From Lutispora thermophila DSM 19022 (lineage in GTDB: Bacteria > Bacillota > Clostridia > Lutisporales > Lutisporaceae), in NCBI RefSeq assembly GCF_900142105.1, contig NZ_FQZS01000006.1, forward strand, positions 62,001 through 126,000: 64,000 bases of DNA. Reading direction: 5' to 3'. The notes below the pieces were generated by a model. The model was not told the DNA's origin and did no database searches. It saw nothing but the letters and a program-made list of their open reading frames with translations. Made by a program: the position numbers and the translations under genes. Numbering within the stretch: the stretch's first letter is position 1; every line of letters starts with the position of its first letter. Of the stretch, positions 46,351 to 54,645 are shown in pieces.

Positions 46351-46383
46351 TTTCAGCTTTATTTCAGTGTAATGTAATATTAT
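46351..46383 (+). promoter_or_regulatory. Response-regulator operator and promoter, copy A
   Basis: TTTCAG occurs at 46351 and 46362 (11-bp step), followed by a -10-like TATTAT at 46378. The block matches copy B at 48448-48480 in sequence (TTTCAGC-N3-ATTTCAGTGT) and in distance to the -10. It is probably the autoregulatory site of the two-component operon. Confidence 0.65.
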
Positions 46384-46413
46384 GATAGAATAGAAGTTTT
46401 GGAGGTGAATCTC

Positions 46414-47106
46414 TTGAAGGTACTGATCATCGAGGACGAAGCCTTGCTTGCTGATTCTATTAAATCGTTGTTGACGAAAAAAGGTTTCGAGGTTGACATT
46501 GCCTACGACGGAGAATCCGGAGAAGAATATGCACAGTTGGGAATTTATGATTTAGTGATTCTTGACATAATGATACCGAAAATAGATGGATATGAAGTAG
46601 CCAGAAGGATACGTGCAAAGCGCTTAGGAACGCCTATTTTGATGTTGACTGCAAAGTCAGAATTGGAGGATCGTATCGCTGGCTTGAATTCCGGTGCAGA
46701 CTATTACCTGACGAAGCCTTTCGATACAAGAGAACTCTTAGCTTGTATAAATGCATTACTGCGCAGGCAAGGTGGACAGGTAAATGAGCTTGCGTTTGGA
46801 AACACATCCTTAGATCTTTCCTCTGCCATGCTGATTTGTGGAGAAAAACGTGTTCGTCTTTCAGCCAAGGAATTCGATATCATGCGATTTCTTTTTCAAT
46901 CTGGGGAAAGAATTATTTCAAAAGAGATGATTTTGGCAAAGGTATGGGGCTATGATTCCGATGCAGTAGAAAATCACGTGGAAGTGTACATTGGTTTTTT
47001 AAGAAAAAAACTTGCAAGCATCGGTTCCAACATTCGTATCGAGGCAATACGAAGATTGGGATACCACTTGGAGGTAAATGAACATGATCAAAAAGTTGCG
47101 AATTAA
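46414..47106 (+). CDS. OmpR-family response regulator
   Basis: 230 residues from TTG at 46414 (GGAGGTG just upstream; a TTG at 46399 precedes that site). Receiver domain with LIIEDEALL, phospho-acceptor Asp in LVILDIMIPKIDG, LTAKSE and YYLTKPFDT; C-terminal OmpR winged helix (RLSAKEFDIMRFLFQSGERI to RIEAIRRLGYHLE). Its 3' end overlaps the start of the kinase gene. By the shared operator repeats it most likely controls both its own operon and the ABC exporter operon at 48523. Confidence 0.94.
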   Translation: MKVLIIEDEALLADSIKSLLTKKGFEVDIAYDGESGEEYAQLGIYDLVILDIMIPKIDGYEVARRIRAKRLGTPILMLTAKSELEDRIAGLNSGADYYLTKPFDTRELLACINALLRRQGGQVNELAFGNTSLDLSSAMLICGEKRVRLSAKEFDIMRFLFQSGERIISKEMILAKVWGYDSDAVENHVEVYIGFLRKKLASIGSNIRIEAIRRLGYHLEVNEHDQKVAN

Positions 47107-48292
47107 GTTTGTCATCATCAATATGAGCATTGTGACTATTATGCTCTGCGTCATTTTAGGTTTGGTTTTTTATTTTACAAGGGTTAGTCTTGAAGCAGAG
47201 AGCATCAATATGATGCAAAACATTGCTAATCGACCGTTTCAACTGGGAGTTCCAAATGAGCTTGGTGAAGATGTACGTTTGCCTTTTTTTACCATACAAC
47301 TTGGGCCTCGCGGAGAAGTGATGGAAACCGGCGGTGGATATTATGATCTTTCCGACAGGGAATTCTTAGATTATCTCATAAACGCAACCATAACATCTCC
47401 CAGAACATTTGCAGTAATAGAAGAATATAATTTGAGGTATTATCGAGTTGATACGCCATTGAACCATTTCCTTGTATTTTCAGATATATCCAGTGAACGA
47501 GCAACACTGAATAACATGATGAGGTCTTGTCTTATCATTGGAGCACTCAGTTTCCTAGTATTTCTCGGTATTAGCATTGAGTTGTCCAAATGGGCCGTAA
47601 AACCGGTGGAGTTGGCATGGAAACAGCAGCGACAGTTTGTGGCAGATGCCTCCCATGAGTTGAAGACACCACTGACTGTTATTATTACTAATGCAGAGCT
47701 TGCCCAGTGTCCAGAATATGATGAAGAGAGTAAGCAAAAATTCTTAGGCAGCATATTGACTATGTCTAGACAAATGCGAGGTTTGATTGAGCAAATGTTG
47801 GAGCTTGCAAGGGCAGACAATTATGATTTTATAAGGAATACAGAAGTAGTAGATTTTAGCAAGCTGGTTTCAGATGCTATTCTTCCATTTGAGCCGGTAT
47901 TTTTCGAGAGAGGTCTGAATTTGACAACTAAGATAGATGAGAATATAAAAGTAAAAGGCTCAAAGGATCAACTTTGTCAGGTGTTGGATGTTCTGTTGGA
48001 TAACGCTCAAAAATATTCCAAAGAGGCAGGAACTACCTGGGTAACATTAAAAAGACTTGGAAGAGGCCGTTGTCTATTAGTAGTAGCAAATGAGGGTGAC
48101 AGTATCCCGCCTGAAGAAACAAAAAACATATTCAAGCGGTTTTATCGCATTGATAAAGCAAGAAGCAGGACATGTAGCTTTGGATTAGGACTTTCCATAG
48201 CTGAAACTGTAGTGACACAGCATCGAGGCAAAATCTGGGTAGAAAGCAGAACCGGAATAAACTATTTCCATGTTGAACTTCCATGTTCATAA
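47084..48292 (+). CDS. Two-component sensor histidine kinase
   Basis: 402 residues. TM1 at about 8-30, an extracellular sensor of about 110 residues, TM2 at about 145-165, phospho-acceptor box FVADASHELKTPLTVIITNA, ATPase domain with VLDVLLDNAQKYSKE (N box), VVANEGDSIPPEE (G1-like; Gly pattern degenerate) and SFGLGLSIAETV (G2). No long HAMP is obvious. The start is at 47084, where GGAGGTAA is well spaced; the ATG at 47078 is too close. It overlaps the regulator gene, so the pair is translationally coupled. Confidence 0.93.
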   Translation: MIKKLRIKFVIINMSIVTIMLCVILGLVFYFTRVSLEAESINMMQNIANRPFQLGVPNELGEDVRLPFFTIQLGPRGEVMETGGGYYDLSDREFLDYLINATITSPRTFAVIEEYNLRYYRVDTPLNHFLVFSDISSERATLNNMMRSCLIIGALSFLVFLGISIELSKWAVKPVELAWKQQRQFVADASHELKTPLTVIITNAELAQCPEYDEESKQKFLGSILTMSRQMRGLIEQMLELARADNYDFIRNTEVVDFSKLVSDAILPFEPVFFERGLNLTTKIDENIKVKGSKDQLCQVLDVLLDNAQKYSKEAGTTWVTLKRLGRGRCLLVVANEGDSIPPEETKNIFKRFYRIDKARSRTCSFGLGLSIAETVVTQHRGKIWVESRTGINYFHVELPCS

Positions 48293-48301
48293 ATGATGTT
48301 T

Positions 48302-48348
48302 AAAGATGGATGAAGAACCTACAAACATGGGCTTCATCCATCTTTTAT
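48302..48348 (+). terminator. Terminator after the two-component genes
   Basis: AAAGATGGATGAAG (48302-48315) pairs perfectly with CTTCATCCATCTTT (48332-48345), followed by TTAT. Confidence 0.85.
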
Positions 48349-48447
48349 AATGCTTATGAAAGTATAAATTTCCTTAAATTAAACTTTATGTTAAAAGCCT
48401 TTCTTATATATGGAATCCATATCTTGCAGATATATTCTTGAAAATGT

Positions 48448-48480
48448 TTTCAGCGTCATTTCAGTGTTCATTATTATAAT
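48448..48480 (+). promoter_or_regulatory. Response-regulator operator and promoter, copy B
   Basis: TTTCAG at 48448 and 48459 (11-bp step), then TATAAT at 48475. The repeats occupy the -35 region and no TTGACA is present, as expected for an activator-dependent promoter. Same layout as copy A at 46351. Confidence 0.65.
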
Positions 48481-48522
48481 CAATATGGCTAGTATAGAAA
48501 CAGCAAGGATAGGAGGTTAATT

Positions 48523-49527
48523 ATGATATCGGTTGAACATTTAACAAAGCGTTATGGTGATTTTACGGCTGTGGATGATCTTACTTTTGAAATCAATGAA
48601 GGTCATGTCTATGGTTTCTTAGGACCAAACGGTGCAGGAAAATCCACAACCATGAACATCATGACAGGTTGTCTGTCAGCTACAGAAGGACATGTTAGAA
48701 TTGATGGCTATGATATTTTTGAAGAGCCTAACAAAGCCAAGAAGCTCATCGGTTATCTTCCGGAACAGCCTCCATTGTATTTGAATGAAACGCCATTAGA
48801 ATATTTGAGATTTGTAGGCGAGGCCAAAGGATTGCGTGGAGCAGAGCTAAAAAAACAGATTGAGCAGGTGATACATCAGACAAGGATTGAAGATGTAAAA
48901 AATCGCCGTATTTCATCTTTATCTAAGGGCTATAGGCAGAGAGTCGGGATTGCGCAGGCCCTTCTCGGGAATCCGAAGGTCATCATTCTCGATGAACCAA
49001 CTGTTGGTCTGGACCCTATCCAGATTATTGAAATTCGTGATCTAGTTAAGGAACTGGGACAGACACACACGGTTATCTTTAGCTCTCACATTCTTTCTGA
49101 AGTACAGGCAATCTGTGATCAGGTATTGATAATCGCAAAAGGAAAGTTGATAGCCTTTGATAAACCGGAGAACCTGGAAAAAAGGTTGTTGGCACCAAAT
49201 GAGATTATCATTACTAGCGATGCAACTGCTGAGGAAACTAAGGAAATTTTAGCTGGCATTGACCATATTATTGATACCAACATGGAGGAAAAAGATACTA
49301 AAATTATTGAAGTTCATATAAGAACAGACCATGACAATATCTATGAGATTTCCCGTGCTATTTTCTTCGCCTTCGCAGCAAAAGGGAAGGCGCTGTTGGA
49401 GATGTCTTTGAAGAAGGCAAATTTGGAGGATATCTTCATTGAACTTACAGAAAAAAGTGATGATACCGAAATTTTAGAAAATGGGACCGTCATGGAAACA
49501 ACAAAAAGTGAGGTGTCTGATGTATGA
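48523..49527 (+). CDS. ABC exporter ATPase (GldA/NosF-like)
   Basis: 334 residues. N-terminal ABC domain: Walker A GPNGAGKSTTMNIMTG, Q-loop IGYLPEQPPLYL, signature LSKGYRQRVGIAQALLG, Walker B VIILDEPTVGLDP, switch IFSSHILSEV. The C-terminal 100 residues form the regulatory extension common in ABC-2 exporter ATPases. AGGAGG before the ATG. First gene of a four-gene operon with translationally overlapping junctions. The set resembles the Gld gliding-type / auxiliary ABC systems that occur widely in non-gliding Firmicutes; cargo unknown. Confidence 0.92.
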   Translation: MISVEHLTKRYGDFTAVDDLTFEINEGHVYGFLGPNGAGKSTTMNIMTGCLSATEGHVRIDGYDIFEEPNKAKKLIGYLPEQPPLYLNETPLEYLRFVGEAKGLRGAELKKQIEQVIHQTRIEDVKNRRISSLSKGYRQRVGIAQALLGNPKVIILDEPTVGLDPIQIIEIRDLVKELGQTHTVIFSSHILSEVQAICDQVLIIAKGKLIAFDKPENLEKRLLAPNEIIITSDATAEETKEILAGIDHIIDTNMEEKDTKIIEVHIRTDHDNIYEISRAIFFAFAAKGKALLEMSLKKANLEDIFIELTEKSDDTEILENGTVMETTKSEVSDV

Positions 49528-50387
49528 TTGCGGTGTTAAAGCATGAATTGAGGACTTACTTTCATTCAATAACGACATATGTGTTTGGTGCATTTTTGTT
49601 AGCTTTCGTAGGAATTGGATCCATGCTGTATAACTTGGAAGCAGCTGTAAGCAATTTTGAATATGTTCTGAGCTTTGGCAGTTTTGCATTTGTAGTCATA
49701 GTGCCCATTCTGACCATGCGAGTTATCGCAGAAGAAAAGAAGCAAAGGACGGATCAGCTTCTTTATTCTCTTCCAATAACCACAACTGAGGTAATTATCG
49801 GAAAGTATCTATCATTGCTGATTGCCTATTTAATTCCATTATGCATTATTTGTATATATCCGTTGATTTTTTCAAGGTTTGGTGATGTTTATTTGCTGAC
49901 ATCCTATGGTTCCATTTTGGGTTTCTTTATTATGGGTGCAGCCTTGATTGCTATAGGAATATTCATTTCGTCTCTTACTGAAAACCAGGGATTTGCAGCA
50001 GGTATTGGTATTGCTGTAATTTTGCTTAATTATTATAGCGTCAGACTATCAGAGTATGTATCCTCTACAGCTTATGGATCTCTTATAGCCATATGCATCA
50101 TTATTATTGCACTTGGATTTGTCATTAACCATTTGATAAAGAGTTCCAATCTGGCTTATGGAATATGTTTTATACTCATTGCAGCCACTATGATAACCTA
50201 CTATATTGATATGACTAAGTTTGAAGGTTTGCTTCCTAAGATCATGACTAAATTGTCCTTGTTTGAACGATTTAATGTCATTGTAAACGGAGTTTTCGAT
50301 ATGACTGCCATCGTATATTATCTCACTATAATTGTATTCTTCTTATTTCTATCTGTGCAGTCATTGGAAAAAAGGAGGTATAACTAA
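49524..50387 (+). CDS. ABC-2 type permease (GldF-like)
   Basis: 287 residues with six membrane segments (starting KHELRTYFHSITTYVFGAFL). PILTMRVIAEEKKQRTDQLL is the typical cytoplasmic motif of GldF-like permeases. Start and stop overlap neighbours (ATGA; TAATG). It forms the channel with the ATPase at 48523. Confidence 0.9.
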   Translation: MIAVLKHELRTYFHSITTYVFGAFLLAFVGIGSMLYNLEAAVSNFEYVLSFGSFAFVVIVPILTMRVIAEEKKQRTDQLLYSLPITTTEVIIGKYLSLLIAYLIPLCIICIYPLIFSRFGDVYLLTSYGSILGFFIMGAALIAIGIFISSLTENQGFAAGIGIAVILLNYYSVRLSEYVSSTAYGSLIAICIIIIALGFVINHLIKSSNLAYGICFILIAATMITYYIDMTKFEGLLPKIMTKLSLFERFNVIVNGVFDMTAIVYYLTIIVFFLFLSVQSLEKRRYN

Positions 50388-51841
50388 TGAATAAATTAGG
50401 ACTCCTTAGAGATTCATTGCGTAAAGAATCAAATCTAATTGCTTTTCGTGGAGGATCCTATTCTTTGATCATGACGGCCATTGTATTAGCTATTTTGATT
50501 GTGGTGAATATTTTCGTGTCAGCTCTTCCTTCTACAATGACCAAATATGATATTAGTGCCACAAAGCTTTATTCCATTACCAGCAATACTAAAGTGGTGG
50601 TAAACAGACTGGATGAGGATGTGACCATATATTGGATTGTACAGTCCGGAAAGGAAGACGAAGTTATAGAAAATCTGCTGAGCAAATATGATAGCCTATC
50701 TGACCATATTAAAATCGTAAAAAAGAATCCTGACGTTTTCCCCACATTTGCAAAGCAGTATACCAATGAAACAGTAAAGAACAACAGCCTGGTTGTGGAA
50801 AGCGGTAACCGTAATCGCTACATAAGCTACGATGACATTTATCTTCAGGAGGCTGATATGTATTCCTACTCCACCAAGAAATCCTTTGATGGAGAAGGTG
50901 CTATCACCTCTGCCATAGACTATGTCACCAGCGAAAAGCTGCCTCAGCTGTATCTTCTGGAGGGTCATGGGGAGTCCCAGCTTCCGTCCACATTCAGGGA
51001 GCAACTGGAAAAAGATAATATAGAGCTTAATACATTATCACTATTAAAGGTGGATTACATCCCTGATGATGCAGATGTCATCATGATATATGCACCAACC
51101 AGCGACATTTCTGAAATGGAAAGGGATATGCTGGCTGATTATGTGAAGGATGGCGGAAAGCTATTGGTGATGTCAGGACCTACGGAGGATGGTATTCTGG
51201 AAAATCTGTATGGTCTGCTGTCAGACTATGGTGTAGAACCTGTAGAAGGTATTGTGGTGGAGGCAGACAGAGAGCATTACGCTTTCCAGGCACCTTATGT
51301 GCTGCTACCGGACATGGAAAGCAATGAAATTACAGATTCTCTTATACAAGAGAAATATTATCCAATCATGCCAATTTCTCAGGGCATAATTGTAGAGGGT
51401 ACATCCAGCTATGGAAAAGTAACTGCACTCCTTAACACTTCCGATTCTGCTTACAGCAAAATAGCAGGTTATAATATTTCTACCTATGAGAAGGAAGAAG
51501 GAGACATAGAGGGCCCCTTTGCTGTGGCAGTTTCAATAGAAAGCAGCAATGATGGCAGGATTGTCTGGTTCGCATCCTCAAGCTTCCTGGAAGATATGTA
51601 TAATGCTTATTCGTCCGGTGCCAATGTGGATTTGGGAATGAATGCAGTGTCTTTACTGATAGGAGAAAGCGAGGCTATGGCAATACGCAGCAAGTCCCTG
51701 GACTATAACTATCTGACCATCAGCGATTCAGTTTCCTCTATGTTAAAAGTGGTTATGATAGTGGTATTTCCTCTCCTGTATCTAGCTGTAGGCATTTTCG
51801 TAATTCTCAGAAGAAGGAGGATGCAGAATGAAACGATCTAA
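50387..51841 (+). CDS. GldG/ABC auxiliary domain protein
   Basis: 484 residues. One N-terminal membrane segment (about 28-48), a large extracellular ABC_transp_aux (GldG/IFT52-like) domain with KYDISATKLYSITSNTKVV at its start and the central LYLLEGHGESQLPSTF, and a C-terminal membrane segment (about 455-477) followed by RRRRM. Such proteins are the extracytoplasmic partner of GldA/GldF-type exporters. It overlaps the DUF4340 gene by 14 bases. Confidence 0.88.
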   Translation: MNKLGLLRDSLRKESNLIAFRGGSYSLIMTAIVLAILIVVNIFVSALPSTMTKYDISATKLYSITSNTKVVVNRLDEDVTIYWIVQSGKEDEVIENLLSKYDSLSDHIKIVKKNPDVFPTFAKQYTNETVKNNSLVVESGNRNRYISYDDIYLQEADMYSYSTKKSFDGEGAITSAIDYVTSEKLPQLYLLEGHGESQLPSTFREQLEKDNIELNTLSLLKVDYIPDDADVIMIYAPTSDISEMERDMLADYVKDGGKLLVMSGPTEDGILENLYGLLSDYGVEPVEGIVVEADREHYAFQAPYVLLPDMESNEITDSLIQEKYYPIMPISQGIIVEGTSSYGKVTALLNTSDSAYSKIAGYNISTYEKEEGDIEGPFAVAVSIESSNDGRIVWFASSSFLEDMYNAYSSGANVDLGMNAVSLLIGESEAMAIRSKSLDYNYLTISDSVSSMLKVVMIVVFPLLYLAVGIFVILRRRRMQNETI

Positions 51842-53240
51842 AAAAATTTATATGCTATTAGGTATTTTGGCTGTATGTTGTATTGCTACATTCAGCGTAA
51901 TAAAACTGGAAGATCATAAAGAAAAGATTAAAAACAGTGATAAAATCATTCTTGAGATATCTCCTGATTCTGTGCAGTCCTTATCTTGGAAATATAAATC
52001 AAAGGCCCTTGGATTCCATAAGGATGAAAAATGGCTTTACGATGAAGATGAAGCATTCCCAGTAGATGAAGAAAAAATCAATGATATGCTGAAGCAATTT
52101 GAGAAATTTGGAGTATCCTTTATCATTGAAGATGTAGAAGATTATGGTCAATATGGTCTTGATAACCCCACTTGTACCATTAATCTGTCAACTAAGGAAA
52201 AATCTTATGAAATTCAGTTGGGAAACTATAGTGAAATGGATTCTCAAAGATATGTCTCCATTGGAGATGGAAATGTCTATCTGGTAAAGAATGATCCACT
52301 GGACTATTTTGATGCAGTCCTCAGCGATATGATCGACCATGATGAAATCCCAAAGCTTGATGATGTGAAAGAGATTCAGTTTAAAGGTGCTGAAGCTTAC
52401 AGTATTGCATATGAGGAAGATAGCTCCATCTCCTATAGTGAAGATGATGTCTTTATAGCAAAGAAGGATGGAAGGGATTTGCCTCTTGATACTACTAGGG
52501 TAAAAAAGTATTTGAAAAACATCAGCAATTTGAATCTAAACGATTATATGACATATAAGGCGTCAGATGAAGAACTGCAGAAATATGGTTTGAATGAACC
52601 TGAGTTGACAGTAACTGTGAACTATATTTCTAAGAATGATAAAGGAAAAGAAGTTTCAAATAACTTTGTACTGAATATCAGCCGTGATCCCAAGGAAAGG
52701 AAAGCAGCCAAGAAAGTTGATAATAAAGAAAGCGATAGTTCCGATGAAGAAGAGATTAAGGCGTATGCAAGGGTTGGCGAGTCTAAGATACTTTATAAGA
52801 TAACATCTTATGATTATAAAAATCTTACAGCAGCGTCATATGATTGTTTCAGGTATCTAGAGGCCGTTCCTGCAGATTTTGAAGATATTTATAAGATTGA
52901 TATTTCATTGGAAGATGCTGATTATACCATAACCTCGGATAAAAGACTCAATAAGCGCGCCTATTATTATCAGGGAGAAGAATTGGAAACTACTGATTTA
53001 AAGAAAGCTTTGGAAAATCTTAAAGCAGACAAATTTACTGATGAGCAGCCGACGCAAAAAAAAGAAATCGGATTAAAGGTCTATTTGGATAATAAAAACT
53101 ATCCTGAAATCCAGATCCAATTGTATCGATATGATGGAACCTATTGTCTTGCAGTGATTGATGGAAAGCCTGTGTCTCTTATCAAGCGTTCCAATGTGGT
53201 TGACTTGATTGAAGCGGTTCATGCCATTGTGCTGAATTAG
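51828..53240 (+). CDS. DUF4340 domain protein, ABC-system partner
   Basis: 470 residues. N-terminal membrane anchor (about 6-25, IYMLLGILAVCCIATFSVI), then an acidic extracellular region with repeated DUF4340-like units: SLSWKYKSKALGFHKDEKWL, EDYGQYGLDNPTCTINL, and again LQKYGLNEPELTVTVNY. DUF4340 proteins regularly follow GldG-type genes and are thought to be envelope partners of these exporters; the role is unproven. Lys/Glu/Asp-rich stretch at about 290-310. Terminator at 53256. Confidence 0.85.
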   Translation: MKRSKKIYMLLGILAVCCIATFSVIKLEDHKEKIKNSDKIILEISPDSVQSLSWKYKSKALGFHKDEKWLYDEDEAFPVDEEKINDMLKQFEKFGVSFIIEDVEDYGQYGLDNPTCTINLSTKEKSYEIQLGNYSEMDSQRYVSIGDGNVYLVKNDPLDYFDAVLSDMIDHDEIPKLDDVKEIQFKGAEAYSIAYEEDSSISYSEDDVFIAKKDGRDLPLDTTRVKKYLKNISNLNLNDYMTYKASDEELQKYGLNEPELTVTVNYISKNDKGKEVSNNFVLNISRDPKERKAAKKVDNKESDSSDEEEIKAYARVGESKILYKITSYDYKNLTAASYDCFRYLEAVPADFEDIYKIDISLEDADYTITSDKRLNKRAYYYQGEELETTDLKKALENLKADKFTDEQPTQKKEIGLKVYLDNKNYPEIQIQLYRYDGTYCLAVIDGKPVSLIKRSNVVDLIEAVHAIVLN

Positions 53241-53255
53241 GGATTGCTTATGGTC

Positions 53256-53303
53256 TGGCATTATCTCATTATTATAAAGGGTGGGATAATGCCAAAGTTT
53301 TTC
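53256..53303 (+). terminator. Terminator of the Gld-type operon
   Basis: TGGCATTATC (53256-53265) pairs with GATAATGCCA (53285-53294), followed by AAGTTTTTC. The DNA from here to 53555 holds nothing else I recognise. Confidence 0.8.
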
Positions 53304-53555
53304 ATGACTTTTGCATAAGAAAGCATGATGAGTATTGATAAGTTATAACTTGGGAAAGTTTCTTCTAATTGTTAAACAGTGTTAAGAAATGCTTGAAAGC
53401 AAATGGATGGCTGATTCTTAGAGATTAGTGGCTAGTTAAGCACATCAAAATCATTGTCTCAATATTATAAGCGATGGTAAAAGGACAATTGATATCATAA
53501 CATTCACATTATAAAATATCCTTAAGTCAATTATACAATTTGAAGGAGTGGTTTT

Positions 53556-53839
53556 ATGCTGTTTGAATCTGAGAGAATCATTTTACGAAATGGGGCAAAG
53601 GATATGGAGCAGAGGCAATGAAATTGCTTCTTGATTACGGATTTTTGGAGTTGAATTTGCACAGAATATATTTAAGAGTTTTTTCCTTTAACAGCAGGGC
53701 AATAAAATTATATGAGAAATTGGGCTTTAAACAGGAAGGAATATCACGGGAAGTGATTTATCGTCATGGAGGATGGCATGATATCATTCATATGGCTGTT
53801 TTGCAGAGAGAATATCTGGAAATCAGAGAAAAGTTATAA
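53556..53839 (+). pseudogene. GNAT (RimJ/RimL-type) acetyltransferase with internal deletion
   Basis: GAAGGAG precedes an ATG that opens MLFESERIILR, the usual start of RimJ/RimL-type acetyltransferases. After this the sequence jumps, out of frame, to the acetyl-CoA site GKGYGAEAMKLLLDYGF and a normal C-terminus (LNLHRIYLRVFSFNSRAIKL, YEKLGFKQEGISRE). The middle of the fold, about 80 residues in relatives, is gone, and the frame changes at the junction. The remaining 73-codon frame from 53618 lacks the first half of the fold and should not be active. Confidence 0.85.
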
Positions 53840-53909
53840 AGAATTATATACAGCAGTAGATTTTATTGTAGTTTGAGACATCACTTCTAATGCAAGAGGT
53901 AAATATTAG

Positions 53910-53938
53910 ATGACAAAAGTAGTTTTATATGATATAAT
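53910..53938 (+). promoter_or_regulatory. Promoter of the corrinoid-uptake locus
   Basis: ATGACA (53910-53915), a 17-bp spacer, and a consensus TATAAT (53933-53938), 33 bp before riboswitch 3. Confidence 0.75.
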
Positions 53939-53971
53939 AGATTAAAAAATAATATAATAAACTGAATATAA

Positions 53972-54147
53972 GAAACAGGTGCCAATTATGTTTTTACAAG
54001 CTAAAAGCATGAATTGGTGAAAAGGGAAGTAGGTTAGATTCCTACGCGGTCCCGCCGCTGTGATAGAGGAGCCTTTACATAATGCCACTGGGAAACTGGG
54101 AAGGATGTAAAGGTGATGATGCTTAAGCCAGAAGACCTGCCTGTTTC
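53972..54147 (+). promoter_or_regulatory. Cobalamin riboswitch 3 (surface protein / ECF locus)
   Basis: P1 arms GAAACAGG (53972-53979) and CCTGTTTC (54140-54147) enclose GGGAAGTAGG...CCTAC, GCGGTCCCGCCGCTGTGA, TGCCACTGG, GAAGG and the B12 box AGCCAGAAGACCTGCC. The expression platform differs from the other two copies (CCCTAT...ATAGGG hairpin), then a terminator at 54218. It links the downstream genes directly to cobalamin status. Confidence 0.97.
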
Positions 54148-54217
54148 GATGCCATTGAGCCCTATGTGGAATAGGGAGGTGTGCGATAAGATATGGATAA
54201 ATCATAATATTTTTGCA

Positions 54218-54247
54218 AACCTTCCTAGGCTTTTTGGGAAGGTTTTT
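54218..54247 (+). terminator. Riboswitch-controlled terminator before the YezD-like gene
   Basis: AACCTTCC (54218-54225) pairs with GGAAGGTT (54237-54244), followed by TTT and an AT-rich tail. Confidence 0.85.
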
Positions 54248-54317
54248 AATTTTCCCAAAAAGTTAAAACAACTATCTTAAATTTATAATTTATGTTTACT
54301 TGTTAAGGAGGGATAAG

Positions 54318-54470
54318 GTGGATAAACAATTAAGCAATTTTGAATTAAGCGAAAAAGAAAAGAAACTCATTGAATTAATTAGGAAGATTGAATATGGAGA
54401 GATTAAAGTTATTATTCAAGATAAGCTTCCAATTAGAATTGAAGAGATGAAGAAATCTATAAAGCTCTAA
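54318..54470 (+). CDS. yezD: YezD-like (DUF2292) small protein
   Basis: 50 residues from a GTG with AAGGAGGGATAA upstream. The pattern KKLIELIRKIEYGEIKVIIQ followed by DKLPIRIEEMKKSIKL fits the DUF2292/YezD family (a short helix, then two strands with a ...YG...I..QD...I...E... pattern). The family is tiny, cytoplasmic and of unknown function; in other Firmicutes it often sits with sulfur- or metal-uptake genes. Here it is the first gene after cobalamin riboswitch 3. A terminator follows, so it may also be made as a separate short transcript. Confidence 0.75.
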   Translation: MDKQLSNFELSEKEKKLIELIRKIEYGEIKVIIQDKLPIRIEEMKKSIKL

Positions 54471-54510
54471 TATGCAATCCGTGTTTAAAAACGTTATATG
54501 TACTGACTGG

Positions 54511-54555
54511 AAAACCAGAGGTACCGTCGAAAGGTGGTGGCTATGGTTTTTTTGC
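54511..54555 (+). terminator. Terminator-like hairpin after the YezD-like gene
   Basis: Outer arms AAAACCA/TGGTTTT and inner ACCGTC-GAAA-GGTGGT enclose an internal loop; a T run follows at 54548. Expression of the large surface gene then needs readthrough or its own promoter in 54556-54640, which I could not fix with confidence. Confidence 0.7.
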
Positions 54556-54645
54556 TTTTTATAGCTAGAATTGAAGGTTGATAGGCCTATATAAAATTAT
54601 GGTAGTTCAAAATAGAGTTCCATTAGATTTTTGGAGGTTTGAAAG

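Noticed and set aside
54511-54555. A further riboswitch between the YezD-like gene and the surface protein
   Set aside because: The segment folds as a hairpin with a T run and lacks any conserved aptamer core I know; a terminator is the simpler reading.
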